64,000 nucleotides of DNA from Caldicoprobacter guelmensis (GTDB taxonomy: Bacteria > Bacillota > Clostridia > Caldicoprobacterales > Caldicoprobacteraceae), in NCBI RefSeq assembly GCF_016908415.1, contig NZ_JAFBDW010000003.1:124001-188000 (forward strand), in the 5' to 3' direction. Of this stretch, positions 17,494 through 25,378 are shown piece by piece. Below the pieces are notes generated by a model. It saw only the letters and a list, made by a program, of their open reading frames with translations, ran no database searches and had not been told where the DNA came from. The translations under genes were made by a program, and so were the position numbers. Numbering within the stretch: position 1 is the stretch's first letter; each line of letters starts with the position of its first letter.

Positions 17494-18546
17494 CTAACAA
17501 TTATCACTATACGAAGAGAATTTTTGCTTAAATTCCGACGGATACATACCAACCTGTTCATAAAACACGTGGTTGAAATATTTGACATCTTCATAACCTA
17601 CCGCCTGAGCTATGCTAGCCAATGGTTGGCTTGACTCAAGCAAAAGTTTTTTGGCTACAGCAACTCTCTCCTTCTTCAGATAATCATTAAACGTAATCCC
17701 TACCACTTTTTTAAATGCCTGTGAGAAATAGCTTCTGCTCATATTAACGTGGGAAGCCACATCCTCCTGACGAATTTTCTCACCAATATTTTCCCTCACA
17801 AAAGCTTTTGCTTTCATCATACACACTGGTATATTGCTCAGGTCTTTAGATTGCAAAGCTTTATGATACAAAGACTCTCTGAAATTCCTCATCCACTCGA
17901 GGGCACTCTCAGTATCTTTGATATCCGGCATAGTTTCATTCTTGATCCCAGTGGCCAATTCAATCATCACCAAAAGCTTTATAAACAGCTGCTCTACATA
18001 ACGCACCGGAACATTGTTTTTTTCTATCTCTGAACACAACTCCTCAAATACTTCATCATCATACAGCCAGTATAGCTGGTACCAACGGCGTTTTATCTTT
18101 TCCCATACCTCGGCATTTACACTCGTCTCAAAACTGCGTTCGGCATTCAATCCACCCGTCCTGCTCTTTTCTTCTATCTTCTGTACAATGCGCTGAAAAA
18201 TCTGATCGTAATCTTCAGACTCAAGCTCTGCTTTAGAAATATAATCCAGTGCACCCAAACGAAGTGCCGTTTGAACGTATTCAAAGTTCTCGTGAAACGT
18301 CAGCACAACAAAATTAACGTTGGGATACATCTCCCGTACCCTCTCCATTAACTCTATCCCCGACATCACAGGCATTGCAAGGTCAACAAACATCAGGTCC
18401 ACCGGATTATTTTCAAGAAACTCCAGGGCTTTTGCGCCATTGGGTACGTCGCCCACAACCTGCATGTTATAAGAATTCCAGGGCATCATTGAAATTAGCC
18501 CTTTACGCGCCAGCTTATCGTCTTCAACTACCAATACGCGAATCAT
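17494..18546 (-). CDS. YesN-type response regulator (receiver + AraC domain)
   Basis: Regulator of about 350 aa. The receiver has MIRVLVVEDDKLARKG at the start, acceptor Asp in DLMFVDLAMPV and Lys in DYISKAEL. Two AraC-type helix-turn-helix motifs are at the C-terminus (VNMSRSYFSQAFKK and SIAQAVGYEDVKYFNHVFYEQ). The start at 18546 follows GAAGGAGG; the frame remains open upstream to 18666 but that part overlaps the kinase gene and lacks a site. The kinase ends 13 bases upstream, and the presumed target, the lplABC-like genes, comes next on the same strand. Confidence 0.93.
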   Translation of the reverse strand: MIRVLVVEDDKLARKGLISMMPWNSYNMQVVGDVPNGAKALEFLENNPVDLMFVDLAMPVMSGIELMERVREMYPNVNFVVLTFHENFEYVQTALRLGALDYISKAELESEDYDQIFQRIVQKIEEKSRTGGLNAERSFETSVNAEVWEKIKRRWYQLYWLYDDEVFEELCSEIEKNNVPVRYVEQLFIKLLVMIELATGIKNETMPDIKDTESALEWMRNFRESLYHKALQSKDLSNIPVCMMKAKAFVRENIGEKIRQEDVASHVNMSRSYFSQAFKKVVGITFNDYLKKERVAVAKKLLLESSQPLASIAQAVGYEDVKYFNHVFYEQVGMYPSEFKQKFSSYSDNC

Positions 18547-18559
18547 TGCCCATCCTCCT

Positions 18560-20326
18560 TCAGCAGAGTGGTAAAAAGAGCTTAACTGTAGTTCCCTGAA
18601 GAGGTCTACTATTAACAACCATTGAAGCACGATCCCCATAAAAAGATTCAAGCATGAAATAAACATATCGTAAACCTATACCCTGACCAAACGCCCCGTT
18701 ATTCAAACTACCTGGATAGCGAATAGTTTCGAGGATTTGCGGATCCAACCCCTTCCCGTTGTCCTGAATAACCACTTTGATCATATTGTTTTGATAATCC
18801 GGCGATACGTCTACAATTAGTATACCATTTTGATCAAGGCCGTGGCAAATAGCGTTTTCTGCCAACGGCTGTAATATAAGTCGCGGTACATGGATATCAA
18901 GATAATCACCTTCTACCACGTTCACAAAGGCTTCAAAGTCATAGCGCATTTTTTGCAAGTCCAGATAAGTCTGAAGCATTTTTATTTCAGTCCTAAGAGT
19001 GGTATCCTGATCCGTCTTCCCTAGGCTGTAGCTTAGAATGTAATTGAGTTTTGATATATAGTTGCTTATATCGTGCTGCTTGTTTATGACAGCCATCCAA
19101 TGAACAGAATTTAACGCATTCATCAAAAAATGCGGATTAATTTGATAATACAATTTTTCCACTTCCAGAGCATGGCGCTGTTTCTCCTTCTTCTCTATAT
19201 CGCGCATGAGATCTTGAATCTGCATTTTCATGGTATTGAACCTATCAAACATTCGATCAAACTCTTCAATACCGATGTGATAGTCTATCATTTCCATATT
19301 ACCCCTGCCAACTTCCTCCATCTCGCGCTCGAATAAATGTAAGGGCTTATAGATCAATTGATAAAGCATGATACCTATCAAAGCAACAATAAGCAGAATA
19401 ACAAAGGTAATAATCAGCATGGTGGTGCTCCATGCATAAAGTTCACGATTATAGCTACTGATTGGTACCAAAATGATATTTGTAAAACCGTGTTGGCTCT
19501 TTCTTTGATTCCATATATAACCATCAATTCTTCCCGTTGGCTCTTGCGAACCCAACTCAAATCTATGACCAACACTAAAAATCTCTGGAGAACTGCTATA
19601 CTTTATCTCTTTATTTTCATCTATCTGTAAAAATATATAACTCATACGTTGAGCATTAAAAAGCGCATTTAAACTTTTTTCAATCTCACTTCTTGCTTCA
19701 ACATAAATTACCATTTTAACGCTATTTGAAAACAAAGCAGTGCGCGTCACCGAAATAACTTGCTGATCTCCGAATCTGTACATAGAAGGATGGAAAGTAT
19801 GATAGGTTATTTCCAAATGCTGTTTTAACTTTGGTAAATTTTCCAAGGAAAATTCATCAATCGGAGGAAGGTTATAAAATAAAACGGAATCCTCTTGAGG
19901 GTTATAATACATAGCAACAACTACATTGGGATATGGATAAGTAACAAGCTCGATATTCTTCGATATTCTGCGTGTCAATACCGATTTGTTATAAGGCTGA
20001 GTAGTAAAAAAGTACTCGTCCACATCACTACCTATATGCCCTTGTGGCATCATCTGCTGCGTAATCTGCATTATGCTGTAATAATCCCTATCCAATTGAT
20101 CCGTAAGACGCTCCAATGTAGATGATAGAGCCGTATTTATCTTGTTCTGCTGGATGGAAATAATTGAATTATATGACACTATTGCAGAAAAGATTAAGCT
20201 TATTATAGTACTGACTCCCAATAAAAAAATTAATCTCTGCTTAAGAGAATTGAATTTCAATACATTTGCACATCTTAACAATCTGTTTAAGATGCTATTA
20301 AACAGCAACATCATTCTGCTTACCAC
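18560..20326 (-). CDS. YesM-type sensor histidine kinase
   Basis: Membrane kinase of about 588 aa. It has a membrane segment near residues 30-52, a long extracytoplasmic dCache-like sensor region, a second membrane segment (ITFVILLIVALIGIMLYQLIY), a HAMP domain, the His_kinase box YQINPHFLMNALNSV, and an ATPase domain (AENAICHGL, DNGKGLD, GQGIGLRYV). The start is either GTG 20326 or ATG 20314. The pair with the following YesN regulator is the usual control unit for a neighbouring oligosaccharide importer. The ligand is unknown. Confidence 0.92.
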   Translation of the reverse strand: MVSRMMLLFNSILNRLLRCANVLKFNSLKQRLIFLLGVSTIISLIFSAIVSYNSIISIQQNKINTALSSTLERLTDQLDRDYYSIMQITQQMMPQGHIGSDVDEYFFTTQPYNKSVLTRRISKNIELVTYPYPNVVVAMYYNPQEDSVLFYNLPPIDEFSLENLPKLKQHLEITYHTFHPSMYRFGDQQVISVTRTALFSNSVKMVIYVEARSEIEKSLNALFNAQRMSYIFLQIDENKEIKYSSSPEIFSVGHRFELGSQEPTGRIDGYIWNQRKSQHGFTNIILVPISSYNRELYAWSTTMLIITFVILLIVALIGIMLYQLIYKPLHLFEREMEEVGRGNMEMIDYHIGIEEFDRMFDRFNTMKMQIQDLMRDIEKKEKQRHALEVEKLYYQINPHFLMNALNSVHWMAVINKQHDISNYISKLNYILSYSLGKTDQDTTLRTEIKMLQTYLDLQKMRYDFEAFVNVVEGDYLDIHVPRLILQPLAENAICHGLDQNGILIVDVSPDYQNNMIKVVIQDNGKGLDPQILETIRYPGSLNNGAFGQGIGLRYVYFMLESFYGDRASMVVNSRPLQGTTVKLFLPLC

Positions 20327-20403
20327 CGTTCCTCACTCAACCATTCAATCAAAAACCATTTTTAATATGCCTATTCCGAGCACAAAATTTGAAAAAATTC
20401 AAC

Positions 20404-20432
20404 GCTGGTGCACTATTTTTTTATGCACCAGC
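20404..20432 (-). terminator. Terminator after the VanZ-like gene
   Basis: Hairpin with 9-bp arms GCTGGTGCA and TGCACCAGC, about 33 bases past the stop at 20465, followed a few bases later on the minus strand by a run of six T. Confidence 0.6.
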
Positions 20433-20464
20433 CGGTAAAATTTCCTTGTGCCTCCAATAACTTA

Positions 20465-20926
20465 CTAATCCTTCATGATACTATAATATCCCCAAATTCC
20501 CACAGCTGCCCCAGCAGAGTCTATGAGCACATCTTTTATCTGTGATCCCCTGCCTGGCACAAACAGCTGGTGTATTTCATCGGTAGCAGCGTATACAATA
20601 CAGATAGCCAAAGCCAGAGCAAAAGCTTTAAATGTCGGAACGCCGCTTATTTCCAATGCATTCGCGGTTAAAACGCCCAGCACAAAATAGACTGCAAAAT
20701 GGGCAACTTTCCTAACCAAGTAGTTGAGTATTGCTACGTCGAAAATCAGCTCAATTGAAGGCACAATCCTTTTTGCAAGCCGAAGGATAAACAGCGTTAC
20801 ACTTTTGCTCAAGCCATCGGATTCATGTGCAGGTTGAGCCGAAAACAAGAAGATGACAGCCATCCACGCAAATACAAGAGTCCATGACACCAGTGTCGAT
20901 ATTCTTTTCTTTCCCATCGAATACAT
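20465..20926 (-). CDS. VanZ-like small membrane protein
   Basis: 153-aa protein with about four membrane helices and the VanZ-family pattern: FLFSAQPAHESD near the N-terminus, RKVAHFAVYFVLGVL in the middle and DEIHQLFVPGRGSQIKDVLIDSAGA at the end. VanZ homologues occur widely in Firmicutes and some affect glycopeptide sensitivity, but most have no known role. Nothing else related to vancomycin resistance is present, so a resistance role should not be assumed. It follows galE on the same strand with an 89-base gap and is probably co-transcribed. Confidence 0.85.
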   Translation of the reverse strand: MYSMGKKRISTLVSWTLVFAWMAVIFLFSAQPAHESDGLSKSVTLFILRLAKRIVPSIELIFDVAILNYLVRKVAHFAVYFVLGVLTANALEISGVPTFKAFALALAICIVYAATDEIHQLFVPGRGSQIKDVLIDSAGAAVGIWGYYSIMKD

Positions 20927-21015
20927 TACATTTTCACGCCCAGCTTTTTACAGAAAAAGCAATTGCTCTTTTTACAACTGTGTCATGGACCTGCGCCGCT
21001 TGAATGCACGGCCAA

Positions 21016-22029
21016 TTATTCCTCATACCCATTAGGATTGTTCTTTTGCCAGTTCCATGAATCCCTGCACATGTCCTCAAGGTTTTTCTCTGCCTTCCAG
21101 CCCAGTTCTTTGTGCGCTTTTGTGGGATCAGCATAACACTTGTCTACATCCCCCGGCCTTCTCCCGGTAATGATGTAGGGTATCTTTACACCGTTAACCC
21201 TTTCAAAAGTCTTGACCACGTCAAGCACGCTATACCCCACACCCGTTCCCAGATTGTACACTTCCACGCCTTTGTCCTTCATCACCTTCTCCAGTGCCTT
21301 CAGGTGCCCTTTAGCCAAATCAACCACATGGATGTAGTCCCTGACACCCGTACCGTCATGAGTGTCATAGTCGTTACCAAATACATACAGCTTTTCTCGT
21401 TTTCCTACAGCCACCTGGGTTATATAGGGCATCAAATTGTTGGGTATGCCGTTGGGGTCCTCACCTATCCTGCCGCTCTCGTGGGCACCTATCGGGTTAA
21501 AGTAACGCAGTAGAACAACGCTCCACTCGTTATCCGCAACATACACATCTTTCAAAATCTCCTCTATCATATATTTGGTACGCCCATATGGATTGGTGGG
21601 GCAAAGCGGGAAATCCTCCTTTATTGGAACACTTTTAGGCTTGCCGTATACAGTGGCAGAGGAGCTGAAGACTATTTTTTTGACGCCATGCTTCTGCATG
21701 ACCTCGCACAGTATGATGGTACCCGTGATGTTGTTGTAATAGTACTTGAGCGGTATGGCCACCGACTCACCAACGGCCTTAAGCCCTGCAAAGTGTATGA
21801 CAGCTTGAATGTCGTTCTCCGAAAACACCTTGTCAAGCCCGTCTCTGTCCAGAAGGTCAACGGCATATACCTTGAAATCCTTGTCGGTTATCTCCTTTAC
21901 ACGCCTCAACGCTTCGGGTTTGCTGTTGGAGAAGTTATCCACAACAACGATGTCATAGCCTGCATTTAGCAGCTCCACGCAGGTATGGCTTCCAATATAC
22001 CCTGCACCACCTGTTACGAGTATAGACAT
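21016..22029 (-). CDS. galE: UDP-glucose 4-epimerase
   Basis: Interconverts UDP-glucose and UDP-galactose using bound NAD; 337 aa, the normal length. The Rossmann fingerprint GGAGYIGSH is at residues 7-15, the catalytic Ser near S124 (SSSATVYG), and the YxxxK pair is Y148/K152 (YGRTKYM). The C-terminal region GRRPGDVDKCYADPTKAHKELGW is characteristic of bacterial GalE. It could serve galactose use released by the GH2 enzyme in this window or supply UDP-galactose for cell-surface glycans; the neighbours do not decide. No other Leloir gene (galK, galT) lies nearby. Confidence 0.96.
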   Translation of the reverse strand: MSILVTGGAGYIGSHTCVELLNAGYDIVVVDNFSNSKPEALRRVKEITDKDFKVYAVDLLDRDGLDKVFSENDIQAVIHFAGLKAVGESVAIPLKYYYNNITGTIILCEVMQKHGVKKIVFSSSATVYGKPKSVPIKEDFPLCPTNPYGRTKYMIEEILKDVYVADNEWSVVLLRYFNPIGAHESGRIGEDPNGIPNNLMPYITQVAVGKREKLYVFGNDYDTHDGTGVRDYIHVVDLAKGHLKALEKVMKDKGVEVYNLGTGVGYSVLDVVKTFERVNGVKIPYIITGRRPGDVDKCYADPTKAHKELGWKAEKNLEDMCRDSWNWQKNNPNGYEE

Positions 22030-22207
22030 GGTATCCCTCCTCTTCTTTCACCCCAATTCCCTCATTTATACAATTATAAACTCTACCGACCGCCTGACAG
22101 CATAAAAATTTATTCTTTCTTTACCATCACCGACAAATATTCTATCATATTCTTTCGGATAATTCATCTTCATTACACAATTTTAAGCCGGCTATTGCAA
22201 CACACCC

Positions 22208-24064
22208 CTACTCGCTCAAATACCACTCCTCGATGTTTCTATATATATTGAACTCCCGAGGACTTTTAACTCCATAAACTTTCTCGCTGGTCACAAGCGA
22301 AGCAGTCTGAAAACACAGGCTAACCACAGGCAGCTGCTCGACCAGGTGCTTCTGTATGCGGCTGTAAAGCTCAATGAGCTTGGCATCTTCACAAGTCAAA
22401 GCCGCCTCGTCGAGCAACTTGTCCAATTCCTCATTGCGGTATCTCATAAAATTATTGAGGCCATTCCCTATCTGTCTAGAATGGAACATGAATCTAACGT
22501 CTGGGAATATATCCAGGTAGTAACCGGTCAATACCGCTTCAAACTGGCCGCTTTTCAACCTTTCAGTTAGTTCCTCCCAAGGAAGGACTTCTACCTCCAC
22601 AGCAATACCTACTCGCTTTAGCTGCTGAGCAATTATTTCCAAGGCATCCTTCCTCAAGATATTTTCAGAGTTTGTTAAAATAGAAAATCTAAGCTCTACT
22701 TTTTGGGACCCTATCATCTTATACCTGACCCAACTATTCTCCTCGTAATTTTTCACCAAACCATTTTCAGAAGCCTCATTTTGTAATAATTGAGCTCCTG
22801 CGACCTGTTCATGGCCATCATCGTCAATTCCCTCTTCTAACACCTCCCCTTCCCCAGTCAGTTTTTGCGCATTTTGAGCATTTGGCCTACTATTCGCAGT
22901 TTGATCTGCTTTATCAAGTGTCCAGCCCGCCTGTTCAAGCAGCTCAACCGCTCTATTAGGGTCATAATCGTATATCCTGTAACTGCTATCGTAAAGCCAT
23001 GAATCGGAAGGAATGGGAACATCTACAGCCTCTGCATTGTTCAAATATACCTTAAAGATAATATCCTTTCTATCCAGGGCATAGGCAATGGCTTTTCTAA
23101 CGTTAACATTGCTTAATACCGGATGGTTCATATTAAACGCTAAAAATTCGTAATTGCGCGTGAGATATCGATAGGTCTTTGCATCCTCTTCCCTCGGATA
23201 GGGATTAATTACAGTAGCCATAACATTCATCAAATCTATCTGCCCTTCATGGAACGCCTGCCTTACCTGCATCTCATCATGATAAACTCGGGCCAATATG
23301 GCATCGATATAAGGCTGTTTCCCCCAATATTTTTCGTTTCTCACCAACCTGATTTGCTTAAGGCCACTACCACCTTCAGCCTGCTGAATTCCTCCATCAT
23401 CTATCCTATAAGGTCCCGTTCCTATGGGTATCAAACTCATATCCTGTCTGTGCTGTAACATAAACTCATCAGATTGATACACCCGTTTAGGAAGTACAGG
23501 AAAGGTCATGATATCCAGTATATTGTTCACAGGTTGAGATAGATACACATTCACCGTATAAGGATCAAATGGGTCTGTCTCAACCTTTTGTATATTCGCA
23601 TTACCAGCAATGCCCTTTTGATAAAACGAGCCAAGGCGCCCTCCCTGCAATGCCAAAAAGGTAAACACCACGTCATCCCCGGTAAGAGGCCGTCCATCAT
23701 GAAACACAACGTTTTTCCGTAAATGGAAACGCCACAGCTTTCCGCCGTCTTCCACATCCCACGATTCAGCCAAGCAGGGTTGAGGTTTCATATTCTCATC
23801 ATATTCAAACAGTCCCTCAAATATCAGGCCAAAAAAATTGATCATGTCCCTGGATTTGGTAAGCAAAGGGTTAAGTGTATCAGGCAATGGTATGGGCACT
23901 ACCAACTCACCGCCCTTTTTGGGCATAGGAACTTGAACCTTTTCCCCCTTGCTTTCATCTATTCCGATGTCTTGTTCTATGATACTAGGAGCCTCTACAA
24001 GCTGGCATGATGTCAAAGACAAGGTATACATAATCAAAAGCAGTAAAGCAAGCCATTTTTTCAT
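22208..24064 (-). CDS. Orphan family 5 (peptide/nickel-type) binding lipoprotein
   Basis: Extracellular solute-binding protein of about 618 aa in the DppA/OppA family. The lipoprotein signal MKKWLALLLLIM..LSLTSC has C20 as lipid anchor. Typical motifs are LNPLLTKSRD, AESWDVEDGGKLWRFHLRKN, FHDGRPLTGDDVVFT and NVRKAIAYALDRK. It carries an unusual polar, Gln/Asn/Glu-rich insertion (about residues 390-450). The ATG at 24064 has GAGAGGG upstream. No permease or ATPase genes accompany it; it sits at the end of a polA-coaE-transglycosylase gene string. Ligand unknown; peptides or muropeptides are possible given the transglycosylase next to it. Confidence 0.88.
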   Translation of the reverse strand: MKKWLALLLLIMYTLSLTSCQLVEAPSIIEQDIGIDESKGEKVQVPMPKKGGELVVPIPLPDTLNPLLTKSRDMINFFGLIFEGLFEYDENMKPQPCLAESWDVEDGGKLWRFHLRKNVVFHDGRPLTGDDVVFTFLALQGGRLGSFYQKGIAGNANIQKVETDPFDPYTVNVYLSQPVNNILDIMTFPVLPKRVYQSDEFMLQHRQDMSLIPIGTGPYRIDDGGIQQAEGGSGLKQIRLVRNEKYWGKQPYIDAILARVYHDEMQVRQAFHEGQIDLMNVMATVINPYPREEDAKTYRYLTRNYEFLAFNMNHPVLSNVNVRKAIAYALDRKDIIFKVYLNNAEAVDVPIPSDSWLYDSSYRIYDYDPNRAVELLEQAGWTLDKADQTANSRPNAQNAQKLTGEGEVLEEGIDDDGHEQVAGAQLLQNEASENGLVKNYEENSWVRYKMIGSQKVELRFSILTNSENILRKDALEIIAQQLKRVGIAVEVEVLPWEELTERLKSGQFEAVLTGYYLDIFPDVRFMFHSRQIGNGLNNFMRYRNEELDKLLDEAALTCEDAKLIELYSRIQKHLVEQLPVVSLCFQTASLVTSEKVYGVKSPREFNIYRNIEEWYLSE

Positions 24065-24085
24065 ATGCCCTCTCAATCCCTCTCC

Positions 24086-24661
24086 TCAGTAGGTGTCACG
24101 TATTCGGTAAAGCTGTTTGTATTTACCATAGGCGCTCCATACCCTGGCCACAAAATCTCGTGTCTCCTTAAAAGGTATATCATACAATCCTTTCCCGTCT
24201 TTGCTATACCTGGGGTCTTCTAACCATTTTTCGACATTGCTGCTGCCGCCATTATATGCCGCAAGAGCCAAATCCAAGTCCCCTTTAAATTGACTGCGAA
24301 GCCTATCAAGATACCAACACCCTATTCGTATATTCACAGCCGGGTCATACAGGCTGTCATCATCATATCCTTGAATGCCAAGCTTTTCCGCTGCCCACCG
24401 TCCTGTAGAAGGGATGACCTGCATAAGCCCTCTCGCTCCTTTGTGCGATGTCGCAACCTCGTCAAATTTGCTCTCAACCCATATCACTGCGCACACCAAA
24501 TATGGATCCAGCCCGTATTCGCTTGCATACCGAAGTATCAAGTCCTCGTATTTTAAGGGGTACATCCTCCTTTGAACCCAACCGTACACCAATATCACGC
24601 ACAGTATAGATAATGCCAACAGAATGATAAGCACAAGTTTAAAAGTCAAAGTTCTGCCCAT
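24086..24661 (-). CDS. Membrane-anchored lytic transglycosylase (Slt/SLT domain)
   Basis: Cleaves the peptidoglycan glycan strand. 191 aa with one N-terminal membrane helix (about residues 8-27) and an SLT domain. The catalytic Glu is E63 in CAVIWVESKF, followed by the GARGLMQV motif and AAYNGGSSNVEKWL. The start overlaps the end of coaE by 16 bp, and the ribosome site GGTGGAG lies inside coaE, indicating coupled translation. The polA-coaE-slt order is a common arrangement in Clostridia. Confidence 0.93.
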   Translation of the reverse strand: MGRTLTFKLVLIILLALSILCVILVYGWVQRRMYPLKYEDLILRYASEYGLDPYLVCAVIWVESKFDEVATSHKGARGLMQVIPSTGRWAAEKLGIQGYDDDSLYDPAVNIRIGCWYLDRLRSQFKGDLDLALAAYNGGSSNVEKWLEDPRYSKDGKGLYDIPFKETRDFVARVWSAYGKYKQLYRIRDTY

Positions 24662-25236
24662 AGCTGCTCCACCTGCTTCCGGGTATACTCCAAACCATCC
24701 GAATTATCTATTATTTTATCAGCATACCGCATCTTGATTTCCTGTGCCATTTGACTGTTTATACGATTTAATGCTTGCTGGCGTGTCAGCCCGCTCCGCT
24801 TCATAAGCCTTTCTATTTGAGCCTCCCTATCAGCCACAACCAGCCATACCTCATCCACCATATCATACCATCCAGCCTCTATCAATAGAGCTGCATCCAC
24901 CACAACTGCCTTATAACAGCTCATGAGTTTCAGCCTCTCTATCTCAGAGAGCACCCTCTTTTGGATGGCCGGATGCGTAATGGAATTAAGTTTTTTTAAA
25001 GCTTCTGGGTTAGAAAACACCAGCTCTCCTAACTTTTTTCTGTCAATCTCGCCATCGGGCTGCAAATACTCATCCCCAAAGGTTTCCTTTACCTCTTGCC
25101 ACACAGGCGTTCCTTTTCTCATCACTTCTCTGGCAATCATATCGGCATCAATAACTGCAGCTCCCAGCTCGGCAAGAATTTTAGATACCGTGGACTTACC
25201 ACAGGCTATCCCACCGGTCAGCCCTATTATCTTCAT
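24646..25236 (-). CDS. coaE: Dephospho-CoA kinase
   Basis: Last step of coenzyme A synthesis: phosphorylation of the 3'-OH of dephospho-CoA by ATP. 196 aa, normal length. The P-loop GGIACGKS occupies residues 8-15; other motifs are IDADMIAREV and LLIEAGWYDMVDEVWLV. The ATG has GGGAGGG directly upstream. It lies 142 bases after polA on the same strand and overlaps the transglycosylase gene. Confidence 0.96.
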   Translation of the reverse strand: MKIIGLTGGIACGKSTVSKILAELGAAVIDADMIAREVMRKGTPVWQEVKETFGDEYLQPDGEIDRKKLGELVFSNPEALKKLNSITHPAIQKRVLSEIERLKLMSCYKAVVVDAALLIEAGWYDMVDEVWLVVADREAQIERLMKRSGLTRQQALNRINSQMAQEIKMRYADKIIDNSDGLEYTRKQVEQLWAEL

Positions 25237-25378
25237 AGTCCCTCCCGTTTTATATCACAACCTCATAAGTAATGATGAGCATTTAACTTATTTGCTTTTA
25301 AATTGCCAAATCCGCCACAGAGAAAATAAACTGTCTCACCAGCAAAGTTACAGGATTACAGCTAATTTGCCACGTATC

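Noticed and set aside
20465..20926. VanZ-like gene as evidence of glycopeptide resistance
   Set aside because: No vanHAX or vanRS genes are present; VanZ-like proteins are widespread without a resistance role.
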